From assembly GCF_900108555.1 (NCBI RefSeq), contig NZ_FNWV01000003.1, forward strand, positions 248,334-312,333: a stretch of 64,000 bases of DNA. Reading direction: 5' to 3'. The stretch is from Ruminococcus flavefaciens. Lineage in GTDB: Bacteria; Bacillota; Clostridia; Oscillospirales; Ruminococcaceae. The position numbers and the translations under genes are program-made. A model generated the notes under the pieces. It was not told the DNA's origin. It saw only the letters and a program-made list of their open reading frames with translations, and made no database searches. Below are positions 52,059 to 60,537 of the stretch, piece by piece (the first letter of the stretch is position 1; each line of letters starts with the position of its first letter).

Positions 52059-54146
52059 ATGGAAAAGATAACAGACTATTATGGCTCAATGGTGTTTGAC
52101 GACAGAATAATGAAAGCAACGCTTTCAGATAAAGTATACAGATCACTGAAAAGAACTATCGACAAGGGAACTCCCCTTGATATATCCGTAGCAAATGCAG
52201 TTGCAGCTGCTATGAAGGAATGGGCAGTAGAAAAAGGAGCTACCCACTATACACACTGGTTCCAGCCAATGACAGGCGTGACTGCCGAAAAGCACGACAG
52301 CTTCATCACTCCCGCTCCTGACGGCAGAGTTATCATGGAATTCTCAGGCAAGGAGCTCGTTAAGGGCGAGCCTGACGCTTCATCATTCCCCTCTGGCGGA
52401 CTTCGTGCAACATTTGAGGCAAGAGGCTATACGGCATGGGATCCTACTTCATACGCTTTCATCAAGGACGGCACACTTTACATTCCTACTGCATTCTGTT
52501 CATACACAGGTGAAGCACTTGACAAGAAAGTACCTCTCCTGCGTTCAATGGAAGCACTCAACAAACAGGCTCTGCGTATCCTGAAACTCTTCGGAAACAC
52601 AAGCGTAAAGAGCGTAAAGACATCAGTTGGTCCCGAGCAGGAATACTTCCTCGTTGACCGTGATATGTGGAAAAAGAGAAAAGACCTTATCATGACAGGA
52701 CGTACACTGTTCGGCGCAATGCCGCCTAAGGGACAGGAAATGGACGACCACTACTTCGGCTCTATCAAGCCAAGAGTTGCAGAGTATATGGCTGATCTCG
52801 ATAAAGAGCTCTGGAAGCTCGGTATACTTGCTAAAACAAAGCACAACGAAGTTGCTCCTGCACAGCATGAGCTTGCTCCTATATATGATACAACAAATAT
52901 CGCAGCTGACCACAACCAGCTCACAATGGAAGTAATGCAGAAAGTCGCACTCCGTCACGGACTTGTTTGCCTGCTTCACGAGAAGCCTTTTGCAGGTGTA
53001 AACGGCTCAGGTAAGCATAACAACTGGTCTATATCCACAGATCAGGGTGAAAATCTGCTTTCTCCGGGCGAGACTCCTGCTGAGAATGCCCAGTTCCTGC
53101 TTTTCCTTGCAGCAGTTATCAAGGCTGTTGACGATTATCAGGATCTTCTCAGACTTTCAGTTGCTACCGCAGGCAATGACCACCGTCTCGGTGCAAACGA
53201 AGCACCGCCTGCTGTTATCTCTATATTCCTCGGCGACGAGCTGACAGCAGTTCTGGACGCTATCGAAAAGGATAAGCCATACGGCGGCACAAAGAAGGAA
53301 AAAATGCAGCTTGGCGTTGATGTTCTGCCTAAGTTCAGCAAGGATAGCACTGACCGTAACAGAACTTCCCCATTTGCATTTACAGGAAACAAGTTTGAGT
53401 TCCGTATGCTTGGTTCTTCCAACAGTATCTCATGCGCAAATATCCACCTCAATGCAGCAGTAGCAGAGGAACTGAAACAGTTCGCCGATAAGCTTGAAAA
53501 GGCTAAGGACTTCAATAAAGCACTTCACGATCTTATCAAGAAGACAATTAAAGACCACAAGCGTATCATCTTCAACGGCAACGGCTACGACGATTCATGG
53601 ATAAAGGAAGCAGAGAAGCGCGGTCTCATGAATCTTAAAACGACCGCCGATGCTATGCCTAAGATCTGCGATAAAAAGAATGTTGATATGCTCACATCTC
53701 ATGGTGTATTCACCGAAGCTGAGATACAGTCACGCTGTGAGATAATGCTTGAGAACTACATCAAGACAGTAAATATCGAAGCTATTACTATGATAGATAT
53801 GGCTCGCAAGGAGATAATCCCTGCCGTTGCTAAATTTGCTGCTGATACAGCTTCCGCAGTTGCAGTTAAAAAGAGCGTATCAAAGGCAGCCTGCAAGTAC
53901 GAGAGCAGCCTTGTTACCGAGCTTTCAGAGCTCATTGATGAAATGGACACTGCGACCACAAAGCTTGAAAAGGTAGCAGATGATTTCAAGAAGCAGAAAT
54001 CTATCATCAAGGCTTCCGAATTTGTCCGCGATACAATGCTCCCTGCAATGGATAAGCTCCGTGCAGCAGCTGACAAGGCTGAAACTCTGACAGCAGAGTC
54101 CTATTGGCCATTCCCTGCATATGACCAGCTCCTTTTCGGTGTTTGA
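52059..54146 (+). CDS. glnN: Type III glutamine synthetase
   Basis: 695 residues, the usual length for GSIII. It opens with YYGSMVFDD and has the GSIII signatures VGPEQEYFLVD, KHNEVAPAQHELAPIYDTTN, the ATP-binding FAGVNGSGKHNNWSI and NDHRLGANEAPPA. It makes glutamine from glutamate and ammonia. It follows the ammonium transporter by 74 bp, so uptake and assimilation are expressed together. GGAGG precedes the ATG. Confidence 0.96.
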   Translation: MEKITDYYGSMVFDDRIMKATLSDKVYRSLKRTIDKGTPLDISVANAVAAAMKEWAVEKGATHYTHWFQPMTGVTAEKHDSFITPAPDGRVIMEFSGKELVKGEPDASSFPSGGLRATFEARGYTAWDPTSYAFIKDGTLYIPTAFCSYTGEALDKKVPLLRSMEALNKQALRILKLFGNTSVKSVKTSVGPEQEYFLVDRDMWKKRKDLIMTGRTLFGAMPPKGQEMDDHYFGSIKPRVAEYMADLDKELWKLGILAKTKHNEVAPAQHELAPIYDTTNIAADHNQLTMEVMQKVALRHGLVCLLHEKPFAGVNGSGKHNNWSISTDQGENLLSPGETPAENAQFLLFLAAVIKAVDDYQDLLRLSVATAGNDHRLGANEAPPAVISIFLGDELTAVLDAIEKDKPYGGTKKEKMQLGVDVLPKFSKDSTDRNRTSPFAFTGNKFEFRMLGSSNSISCANIHLNAAVAEELKQFADKLEKAKDFNKALHDLIKKTIKDHKRIIFNGNGYDDSWIKEAEKRGLMNLKTTADAMPKICDKKNVDMLTSHGVFTEAEIQSRCEIMLENYIKTVNIEAITMIDMARKEIIPAVAKFAADTASAVAVKKSVSKAACKYESSLVTELSELIDEMDTATTKLEKVADDFKKQKSIIKASEFVRDTMLPAMDKLRAAADKAETLTAESYWPFPAYDQLLFGV

Positions 54147-54209
54147 TGATCTGAACACCGGAAAGAATTCTTCACAATAACCACTCCTTGAAATAAATAC
54201 AGCATGACT

Positions 54210-54251
54210 CCGAAGCTGACAGCGTAAAAACTGTTGGCTTCGGGGCTTTTT
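54210..54251 (+). terminator. Terminator after glnN
   Basis: CCGAAGC-TG-ACAG pairs with CTGT-TG-GCTTCGG, then GGCTTTTT. Confidence 0.88.
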
Positions 54252-54299
54252 CAGCAGGGTTATAATCATTTCCTATCGTTTGCAATGACTTTTTGAGAT

Positions 54300-54328
54300 T
54301 GGACAACCCCTATTTTCAATGTTATAAT
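54300..54328 (+). promoter_or_regulatory. Promoter of a short transcript after glnN
   Basis: TGGACA 54300-54305, 17-bp spacer, TATAAT 54323-54328. With the terminator at 54491-54534 it delimits an RNA of about 200 bases. Confidence 0.65.
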
Positions 54329-54361
54329 AAAACCATACCAAAGAGGAAAGGGGCTGTACAA

Positions 54362-54448
54362 ATGGTAACAAGCAAGGAACCCATACAGCACATTTTCCGC
54401 TCAGTGCTCATTTGTACAGAGCGGATGTGGAAAGCAGAACGATGTTGA
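54362..54448 (+). CDS. Possible 28-residue small protein / dual-function small RNA
   Basis: ATG 54362 follows GAGGAAAGGGG by 9 bases and encodes MVTSKEPIQHIFRSVLICTE plus eight more residues, ending KAERC. The product has no recognisable family. It is the only reading frame in a short RNA that has its own promoter and terminator. The RNA itself may be the functional product; nothing in the sequence decides this. Confidence 0.4.
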   Translation: MVTSKEPIQHIFRSVLICTERMWKAERC

Positions 54449-54490
54449 AGAAACTGCTTTCTGAATGCTCTTTGAAAAATATGTGCCATT

Positions 54491-54534
54491 AAAAGCTCCG
54501 CGCGAACTTCCATTAGGTTCGGGCGGAGCTTTTC
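54491..54534. terminator. Bidirectional terminator
   Basis: AAAAGCTCCG-CG-CGAAC pairs with GTTCG-GG-CGGAGCTTTT; A run before and T run after. Confidence 0.88.
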
Positions 54535-54572
54535 TTATAGCTGTTAATAAACAAATATTATAGCGAAAGCAC

Positions 54573-54620
54573 TTGAAATATAGATCTATATATGTTATGC
54601 TTATTATACTGATAGGAATT
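54573..54620 (+). promoter_or_regulatory. Promoter/operator of the Rrf2-type regulator
   Basis: TTGAAA 54573-54578, 17-bp spacer, TATGCT 54596-54601. The spacer holds a perfect 14-bp palindrome ATATAGATCTATAT (54578-54591). Just downstream lies GATAGGAATT (54611-54620), which also occurs at the cysK promoter. Confidence 0.6.
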
Positions 54621-54646
54621 GTGACAATATAAAGGAGAGGAACAAA

Positions 54647-55093
54647 ATGAGAGTATCATCAAAGGTCGAATGCGGTATTATTGCACTTGTAGATATAGCC
54701 GTCAATTCAAGAAATAATAATATAGTAAAACTTAACGCAGTATCAAAGAGGAATAATATTTCAGCAAAATATCTTGAACAGATCGTACCGCTTCTGAAAC
54801 ACGCTGATTTTCTGAGAAGCGTTAAAGGCTCGGGCGGCGGATATGCTCTTGCCCGTGATCCTGCTCAGATAACAATAAATGAGATAGTAAACGCTCTTGA
54901 TGATACGATCTTTGCACCTTCTGTATTCAATGGTCAGCTTGATGCTACAGCTACAGAAACAATATCAGAGTGTTTGTGGACGCCTGTAAATGACTATCTT
55001 CAGCAGTTCTCACAAAAACTGACACTGAAAGATCTTGCAGATAAATATATCGAGAAACAAACGGACGCACTTGAACCTATGTATTACATATGA
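54647..55093 (+). CDS. Rrf2-family transcriptional regulator, CymR-like
   Basis: 148 residues. The winged helix (KLNAVSKRNNISAKYLEQIV, then SVKGSGGGYALARDP) is classical Rrf2. IscR/NsrR-type iron-sulfur regulators carry three cysteines around residues 90-105; here only one is present (SECLW), so no cluster is expected and the protein resembles CymR, the cysteine-metabolism repressor that senses sulfur supply through CysK. Its position next to cysK and the shared GATAGGAATT box support this. AAAGGAGAGG precedes the ATG. Confidence 0.82.
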   Translation: MRVSSKVECGIIALVDIAVNSRNNNIVKLNAVSKRNNISAKYLEQIVPLLKHADFLRSVKGSGGGYALARDPAQITINEIVNALDDTIFAPSVFNGQLDATATETISECLWTPVNDYLQQFSQKLTLKDLADKYIEKQTDALEPMYYI

Positions 55094-55100
55094 ATACAAC

Positions 55101-55145
55101 ATATCCCGAAGCAGTTCAAAAGGAACTGTTTCGGGATATTTTTTG
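55101..55145 (+). terminator. Terminator of the Rrf2 gene
   Basis: ATATCCCGAA-G-CAGTTC pairs with GAACTG-T-TTCGGGATAT, then TTTTTTG. Confidence 0.92.
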
Positions 55146-55159
55146 TTATATTATGGCAT

Positions 55160-55191
55160 AAAAACAGCTCAAACCCTAAGGTCTGAGCTGT
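55160..55191 (-). terminator. Terminator of cysK
   Basis: On the minus strand ACAGCTCA (complement of 55191-55184) pairs with TGAGCTGT, then TTTTTAT. Confidence 0.8.
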
Positions 55192-55198
55192 ATGTTTA

Positions 55199-56131
55199 TC
55201 AGTCGTTGAAAAGTGGTGTAGAATAGTATCTGTCACCGCTGTCGGGAAGCAGAGCAACTATTGTCTTACCCTTGTTCTCAGGTCTCTTTGCAAGCTCTAA
55301 AGCTGCATAATAAGCAGCACCTGCGGAGATACCAACGAGTATGCCTTCCTGCTTTGCAATGAGCTTTGATGTTTCAAATGAATCCTCGTTTGAAACTGCG
55401 ATAACCTCGTCATATACATCGGTATTGAGAGTCTTTGGAACAAATCCTGCACCGATACCCTGTATCTTGTGCGGACCTGCTGTGCCCTTTGAAAGAACAG
55501 GAGAATCCTCAGGCTCAACTGCAACTACCTTTACGTTTGGATTTTGAGATTTAAGGTATTCACCTGTACCTGTTACTGTACCGCCTGTACCTACACCTGC
55601 AACAAAGATATCTACCTTTCCGTCGGTATCGTTCCATACCTCGGGACCTGTTGTAAGTCTGTGTATCTCAGGGTTTGCAGGGTTCTCAAACTGCTCGGGA
55701 ACGAAGCTGTCGGGAGTTTCCTTTGCAAGCTCCTCAGCCTTTGCGATAGCACCCTTCATGCCCTTTGAGCCTTCTGTGAGAACTATCTCTGCACCGTAAG
55801 CCTTGAGGATATTTCTTCTCTCAACACTCATGGTCTCAGGCATTGTAAGGATTATCTTATAGCCCTTTGCAGCTGCGATAGAAGCGAGACCGATACCTGT
55901 ATTGCCCGATGTTGGCTCGATGATAGTTGCGCCCTTTTTGAGAACTCCTCTTTTTTCTGCGTCCTCGATCATAGCAAGAGCAATTCTGTCCTTTACGCTT
56001 CCTGCGGGGTTGAAGTATTCAAGCTTAGCAAGTACAGTTGCGTTTATTCCCTGTGATTTTTCAATGTTTGTGAACTCAACAAGCGGTGTATTACCGATAA
56101 GACCTGTTGCACCCTTATAAATCTTTGACAT
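55199..56131 (-). CDS. cysK: Cysteine synthase (O-acetylserine sulfhydrylase)
   Basis: 310 residues. The PLP lysine is in [12 protein letters not shown], the substrate loop is [11 protein letters not shown], the phosphate cup is [12 protein letters not shown], and the C-terminal SGDRYYST is typical of CysK. It makes cysteine from O-acetylserine and sulfide. GGAGG precedes the ATG. It is a single-gene unit under its own promoter with the GATAGGAATT box. CysK of Firmicutes can also bind CymR as a sensor (family knowledge). Confidence 0.96.
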   Translation of the reverse strand: MSKIYKGATGLIGNTPLVEFTNIEKSQGINATVLAKLEYFNPAGSVKDRIALAMIEDAEKRGVLKKGATIIEPTSGNTGIGLASIAAAKGYKIILTMPETMSVERRNILKAYGAEIVLTEGSKGMKGAIAKAEELAKETPDSFVPEQFENPANPEIHRLTTGPEVWNDTDGKVDIFVAGVGTGGTVTGTGEYLKSQNPNVKVVAVEPEDSPVLSKGTAGPHKIQGIGAGFVPKTLNTDVYDEVIAVSNEDSFETSKLIAKQEGILVGISAGAAYYAALELAKRPENKGKTIVALLPDSGDRYYSTPLFND

Positions 56132-56162
56132 AATATTTTCCTCCTTCTGATAGTAAACTAAT

Positions 56163-56211
56163 AATTCCTATCTGTTAACTATATTATACACCTGTTTCAG
56201 TCTGAAATCAA
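56163..56211 (-). promoter_or_regulatory. cysK promoter with GATAGGAATT box
   Basis: On the minus strand TTGATT (56211-56206), 17-bp spacer, TATAAT (56188-56183), then GATAGGAATT (56172-56163) at the transcription start region, the same decamer and same relative place as at the Rrf2 gene. Confidence 0.75.
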
Positions 56212-56286
56212 GTCCCTTGAATATTCTTTTTGTTTATTCTGAGTTATAGATTTTGGTTATAACTGTACTGCCCGTGAAAAACAAGT

Positions 56287-56312
56287 AAAGCACGAACTAA
56301 AGTCCGTGCTTT
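56287..56312 (-). terminator. Terminator of the sulfur operon
   Basis: AAAGCACG-ACT pairs with AGT-CGTGCTTT directly before the thioredoxin reductase stop; read on the minus strand it is followed by ACTTG, so the T run is short. Confidence 0.65.
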
Positions 56313-56314
56313 GC

Positions 56315-57226
56315 TCAGTATTTATCATTGATGCAGTTAAGCGCAGATACAGCTGCATTTGCGCCGTCTGCGGCTGCGGTTATTACCTGACGGACTGCCT
56401 TTGTGCGCACATCTCCTGCGGCAAACAGTCCCTCTGCCGAAGTAATGCAGCTTTCATCTGCCATGACATATCCTCTTTCGTCAAGGTCGGCTGTACCTTT
56501 GAGCAGGGAAGTATTCGGCAGCGAACCAACTGCTGCGAAAACGCCGTCAGTGCCGAGAGTTTTTTCAGTGCCGTTCCGGGTATACTTAATGCCTGTAACA
56601 GACTCCGCGCCGATTATTTCAGTGGGTACGGCTTCAAGAACGAACTCGATATTTGCAGCTTCTTCCGCCTTTTTTACAAGTGAAGCATTGGCTCTGAACT
56701 CATTCCGACGGTGTACGACATACACTTTTTCAGCCGTTTTTGAAAGGTACAGAGCGTCTGAAAGCGCGGTATCTCCGCCGCCGATGACAGTGACAGTCTT
56801 GCCTTCAAAAAATGCTCCGTCACAAAGTGCGCAATATGAAACGCCCCTGCCTGCAAATTCTTCTTCGCCTGCAATGCCAAGCTTTTTTGGTGAAGCTCCA
56901 AGAGCATATATCACTGTCTTTGCCTCAAAATTATTGCCGTCAGACAGTGCGACCTTCCAGCCGCTGTCTGTACGGGACAGCTCCGTGACTTCGCCCTCGA
57001 TGAACTCAGTACCTAAAGCCTCAGCGTGTTCGCGGAATTTCTCACCAAGAGAAAAGCCGTCGATACCGTAATATCCGAGATAGTTGTCCACCTGTTCGGT
57101 ATAGGCTATCTGTCCCGTGCCCATGTAGTCCTTTTCGATAACTGCAAAGCTAAGCCCAGCTCGGCTTGCGTAAACAGCAGCAGACAGTCCCGCAGGACCG
57201 CTGCCGAGAATTATAACATCATACAT
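56315..57226 (-). CDS. trxB: Thioredoxin reductase-like flavoprotein
   Basis: 303 residues. FAD site GSGPAGLSAAVYASRAG, redox pair SYCALCDG, NADPH site GGGDTALSDALYL and the C-terminal FAAGDVR are all present. It reduces a thioredoxin with NADPH. It is the last gene of the sulfur operon, 4 bp after the JAMM protease gene; the thioredoxin-like protein three genes upstream of that protease is the natural partner. Confidence 0.93.
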   Translation of the reverse strand: MYDVIILGSGPAGLSAAVYASRAGLSFAVIEKDYMGTGQIAYTEQVDNYLGYYGIDGFSLGEKFREHAEALGTEFIEGEVTELSRTDSGWKVALSDGNNFEAKTVIYALGASPKKLGIAGEEEFAGRGVSYCALCDGAFFEGKTVTVIGGGDTALSDALYLSKTAEKVYVVHRRNEFRANASLVKKAEEAANIEFVLEAVPTEIIGAESVTGIKYTRNGTEKTLGTDGVFAAVGSLPNTSLLKGTADLDERGYVMADESCITSAEGLFAAGDVRTKAVRQVITAAADGANAAVSALNCINDKY

Positions 57227-57230
57227 AGCT

Positions 57231-57644
57231 TTAGTCCTGTACTATGACGAGCTCTTCCTTTTCAGCCTTGTCGCCTTCGATATGGAATGAATTGAGAACA
57301 GGCTCGTCGTCCATAAGTGAGAGTATCATATAGCTTGTACTGCTGTCGTAGGCAAGTCTCTTGTCCTCATCGGACGGGCGTGAGGGCGAAACAGGGTGGG
57401 AGTGCCAGTTGCCGAGGGGAGTAAGTCCGTTGGCTCTCATATCCTTTACTGCGAAGAGCTGCTCCTTGGGATCAAGGGTGAAGTGCTCCTCCGCATGATC
57501 TACATTTGTAAGGATATAGACCTTTTTAACTATCTTGTCGCTGCCGCTCAGCTCACCTGCGATAAGTCCGCAGGCTTCAACAGGAGCATCGCTTTTTGCG
57601 TGAGCAACTATCTTCTCGTAATCGCTTTTGCTGAGTTTTATCAT
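57231..57644 (-). CDS. JAMM/MPN+ metalloprotease (HcyD/Mec-like)
   Basis: 137 residues. The JAMM zinc motif is complete: Glu in VEACGLIAG, HSH in GNWHSHPVSPSRPSDED, with the following Ser and Asp. In actinobacterial Mec+ and Wolinella HcyD, such enzymes process sulfur-carrier proteins: they release the amino acid or trim extra residues after Gly-Gly. Here the nearby carrier ends in GGGQ, so one residue must be removed before activation. It overlaps the E1 gene by 4 bp. Confidence 0.88.
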   Translation of the reverse strand: MIKLSKSDYEKIVAHAKSDAPVEACGLIAGELSGSDKIVKKVYILTNVDHAEEHFTLDPKEQLFAVKDMRANGLTPLGNWHSHPVSPSRPSDEDKRLAYDSSTSYMILSLMDDEPVLNSFHIEGDKAEKEELVIVQD

Positions 57645-58453
57645 AGACCAACACCGTCACATTCTGCCTGTTCGTAGTCGATAAGCTCGGTTATTGTGGG
57701 ATTATCTCCGCATACTGCGCAGTTATGGGTATCGCTCGGGAGCTTTACCTTTCTGAACTGCATCTTCAGTGCATCATAGGTAAGAAGGTAGCCTGTGAGG
57801 AGTTCTCCCACACCGAGGATATACTTTACTGCTTCCATAGCCTGCAAGCTGCCGATAACGCCGCCCATTGCGCCTATAACTCCTGTCTGCTTGCAGGTAG
57901 GTACAGCGTCCTTCGGGGGCGGTTCCTTGAATACGCAGCGGTAGCACGGTCCCTGACCGGGAACATAGGTCATGAGCTGTCCCTGAAAACGTATTATTCC
58001 TGCGTGTGAGAAAGGCTTCTTAGCCATAACGCAGGCATCGTTTATAAGGAACTTTGCAGGGAAATTGTCAGTACCGTCGATAATGAAATCGTAATCCTTG
58101 ATGATATCGAGGATATTCTCACTGGTTATGAACTCGTGGTAAGTTATGACCTTTACATCGGGGTTCATAGCCTCCATAGTCTCCTTTGCGGACTGTACCT
58201 TCGGCTTGCCCACGTCCTTTGTCTGGTGGATTATCTGTCTCTGGAGGTTGGAAAGGTCTACCTCGTCAGCGTCAGCTATACCGATAGTACCTATACCTGC
58301 GGCTGCAAGATACATTGCAACAGGTGCGCCCAGACCGCCTGCACCGATAACGAGCACCTTTGCATTAAGGAGCTTCTTCTGTCCCTTTGCACCTACCTCT
58401 TTGAGTATGATATGGCGCGAATAACGTTCTATCTGTTCATTGGTGAATGCCAT
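57641..58453 (-). CDS. ThiF/MoeB/HesA-type E1-like adenylyltransferase
   Basis: 270 residues. ATP site VIGAGGLGAPVAMYLAAAG, DLSNLQRQI, zinc cysteines CYRC and CAVC, and the conserved Cys in PTCKQTGVIG. It would adenylate the C-terminal Gly of the small carrier encoded just before it, the step needed for thiocarboxylate formation. Start and stop overlap its neighbours (TAATG and ATGA), showing tight co-translation. Confidence 0.93.
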   Translation of the reverse strand: MAFTNEQIERYSRHIILKEVGAKGQKKLLNAKVLVIGAGGLGAPVAMYLAAAGIGTIGIADADEVDLSNLQRQIIHQTKDVGKPKVQSAKETMEAMNPDVKVITYHEFITSENILDIIKDYDFIIDGTDNFPAKFLINDACVMAKKPFSHAGIIRFQGQLMTYVPGQGPCYRCVFKEPPPKDAVPTCKQTGVIGAMGGVIGSLQAMEAVKYILGVGELLTGYLLTYDALKMQFRKVKLPSDTHNCAVCGDNPTITELIDYEQAECDGVGL

Positions 58454-58659
58454 TACTGACCGCCTCCCATAAAGTATAAGAATTCTACTGTGTCACCGTC
58501 TTTCAGTACAGTTTCCTCGAACTGACCGTGGTCAACGAAATCATCGTTGATAGTGACAGTTACGTATTCGGCTGTTTCTACCTTTTCGTCAATAACAAGC
58601 TGTGCAACGGTAAGTCCGTCGGCAACTTCCTTTTTTACTCCTGCAACTGTGATCTTCAT
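58453..58659 (-). CDS. ThiS/MoaD-like sulfur carrier ending in GGGQ
   Basis: 68 residues with the beta-grasp pattern (KITVAGVKKEVADGLTVAQL ... DTVEFLYFMGGGQ). ThiS and MoaD end in Gly-Gly; this one has an extra Gln, as in the Wolinella HcyS carrier, which has one extra residue to be trimmed by a JAMM protease. The start follows AAAGGAG by 8 bases and directly abuts the upstream stop. It lies between the thioredoxin-like and E1 genes. Confidence 0.9.
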   Translation of the reverse strand: MKITVAGVKKEVADGLTVAQLVIDEKVETAEYVTVTINDDFVDHGQFEETVLKDGDTVEFLYFMGGGQ

Positions 58660-58977
58660 TTATATCTGCTCCTTTATAAGAGTTATTATCTCGTCTTTTT
58701 TTACCGCACCTCTGATACGTGATACTTCCTCGCCTTTGTTGAAGAGGATAAGTGTGGGAGCGGCTTGGATACTGTATTTTTCCACAAGCTCCTTCTCGAA
58801 GTTTGTGTTTATCTTCACTATTTTTATCTTGTCTGCATACTCTGTTTCAAGCTGGCTCAGTATGGGAGACATACGCTTGCATGGTATGCAGCTGTCAGAA
58901 TAGAAATCAGCAAGTACGGGCAGCTCTGAGCTGAGTACCTCGCTGTCGAATTCGTCTTTGCTTATCCTTGCAGGCAT
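58660..58977 (-). CDS. Thioredoxin-like protein
   Basis: 105 residues from ATG 58977, one base after the TusA-like stop; the frame is open further upstream but without a start signal. The active site is DSCIPCKRMSP (CxxC with IP instead of GP), and the cis-Pro is in QAAPTLILFN. It could deliver electrons from the thioredoxin reductase to persulfides in this pathway. Confidence 0.88.
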   Translation of the reverse strand: MPARISKDEFDSEVLSSELPVLADFYSDSCIPCKRMSPILSQLETEYADKIKIVKINTNFEKELVEKYSIQAAPTLILFNKGEEVSRIRGAVKKDEIITLIKEQI

Positions 58978-58978
58978 A

Positions 58979-59224
58979 TCAGTCACCGACTTTCTGCACG
59001 ATAAGCTCAAATGTGCCGTCTCCGTTGTCTGTAAGGCTGAGCACTTTGTGTCCCTCTTCCTTGATGCTTTTAGGGACGTTCTGCACGGGTTCACCGTCAT
59101 TGAGTTTTATGGAGAGTATATCTCCGTCGTCAAGCTCTTCAAGAGCTATCTTTGCCTTAACAAATGTTATAGGGCAGTTTACATCAGTGATGTCGATTGA
59201 ATCTGTAATATTGAATTCTGCCAT
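58979..59224 (-). CDS. TusA/SirA-like sulfur transfer protein
   Basis: 81 residues. The central DVNCPITFVKAKIAL contains the sulfur-accepting Cys and the CP motif of TusA proteins. It would carry persulfide sulfur from the cysteine desulfurase to a later acceptor. It lies 12 bp after the O-acetylhomoserine sulfhydrylase gene. Confidence 0.9.
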   Translation of the reverse strand: MAEFNITDSIDITDVNCPITFVKAKIALEELDDGDILSIKLNDGEPVQNVPKSIKEEGHKVLSLTDNGDGTFELIVQKVGD

Positions 59225-59236
59225 GTGTATTCTCCT

Positions 59237-60463
59237 TTACAGGCTCTCTATTGCCTGTCTGAAATCTTCGATAAGGTCGTCTATATCTTCTATTCCGACG
59301 CTTATGCGTATAGTATCGTCATAAACTCCCGCACTTATACGCTGCTGTTCGGTATTATGAGTATATATTGTGCTTGCAGGGTGAATGACAAGGGTACGGA
59401 CATCACCGATATTTGTGGCTACAGATGCAAATTCAATACTGTCCATAAGCTTGAATGCCTTTTCCTTGCTGCCTGCTCTTATTGTTACTATAGCACCGCC
59501 CTTGCCCGAAAGCTCACTTTGCGTCAGCTCATAATAAGGAGAGGAGGGAAGTGCAGGATAATTGACTTCTATATTGTCAAGTGACTCAAAAAACTCCGCA
59601 AGCTTCAGCGCGTTGCCGCAGCAGCGTTCCATACGCAGACCGAGAGTTTCAAGTCCGACTATGTTCATAAAAGCATTGAACGGTGAAAGACAGCCGCCTG
59701 TATTGCGCCATAAGCCGTTCCTCAGCTTTGATACGAATGCAAACGGTCCGAATTTCGCATAAGGCTCAAAGCTCGGATATCTTTTGATATCCCACTTGAA
59801 TTTTCCGCCGTCAACGATCACTCCGCTTATTGAATTTCCGCCGCCGTTGATGTACTTTGACGATGAATGTACCACTATATCCGCACCATGCTTCAGCGGA
59901 TTGATTATGTATGGTGTTGCAGTCGTGCTGTCAACTATGAGAGGTATGCCCTTCTCTTTACACGCTTTTGAAACGCTGTCCAGATCGACTACATCGAGTT
60001 TGGGGTTGCCGATAAGTTCTGTAAATACGGCTTTTGTATTCTCATTTGCCGCAGCAGTAACATTTTCATAGGTTATTGCTTCAAGGAAATGCGCTGTTAT
60101 GCCGAAAGCTTTAAGATCGTTGAAAAGGTCGATAGTTCCGCCGAAAAGTCCCGTGCTGACCAGTACCTCATCGCCTGAGCGGAGTATATTCAGCAGGACT
60201 GCGGTTATTGCTGCCATTCCCGATGAACAGGCAACTGCACCGATACCGCCTTCAAGTGCGGCTATACGGTTCTCAAATGCGCTTACAGTCGGATTTCCTA
60301 CTCTTGTATAGGAAAAACCTGCTGCTTTGTTGTTGAATACTTTTTCAAGCTGTTCTGCCGATTCACAGGCAAATGCACTGACCTGATAAAGCGGAGGCAA
60401 AGTTGCTCCCCGGTCCTCACCGTTGAATTTTGCATTGTGAAGCAGCGATGTATTGAATTTCAT
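59237..60463 (-). CDS. metY: O-acetylhomoserine sulfhydrylase (PLP, Cys/Met family)
   Basis: 408 residues from ATG 60463 (GGTGAT upstream). The PLP lysine is in VVHSSSKYINGGGNS, followed by GVIVDGGKFKWD, which marks the MetY group rather than cystathionine synthases. GAVACSSGMAAIT binds the cofactor phosphate. It makes homocysteine from O-acetylhomoserine and a sulfur donor. The carrier, E1 and JAMM genes downstream suggest that the donor is a protein thiocarboxylate, as in Wolinella (inference from gene set). Confidence 0.9.
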   Translation of the reverse strand: MKFNTSLLHNAKFNGEDRGATLPPLYQVSAFACESAEQLEKVFNNKAAGFSYTRVGNPTVSAFENRIAALEGGIGAVACSSGMAAITAVLLNILRSGDEVLVSTGLFGGTIDLFNDLKAFGITAHFLEAITYENVTAAANENTKAVFTELIGNPKLDVVDLDSVSKACKEKGIPLIVDSTTATPYIINPLKHGADIVVHSSSKYINGGGNSISGVIVDGGKFKWDIKRYPSFEPYAKFGPFAFVSKLRNGLWRNTGGCLSPFNAFMNIVGLETLGLRMERCCGNALKLAEFFESLDNIEVNYPALPSSPYYELTQSELSGKGGAIVTIRAGSKEKAFKLMDSIEFASVATNIGDVRTLVIHPASTIYTHNTEQQRISAGVYDDTIRISVGIEDIDDLIEDFRQAIESL

Positions 60464-60537
60464 TGTATCACCACTATTCGTGAAAAAATAGCTTACAGGA
60501 CGATACAAAAATACCGTCCTGTAAATATATATCAGTT

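Noticed and set aside
54647..55093. IscR-type iron-sulfur regulator
   Set aside because: The three-cysteine cluster-binding set is missing; a single Cys remains, which suits a CymR-like protein better.
56403..57071. 222-codon plus-strand frame over the thioredoxin reductase gene
   Set aside because: Antisense shadow of a gene with complete FAD, CxxC and NADPH motifs.
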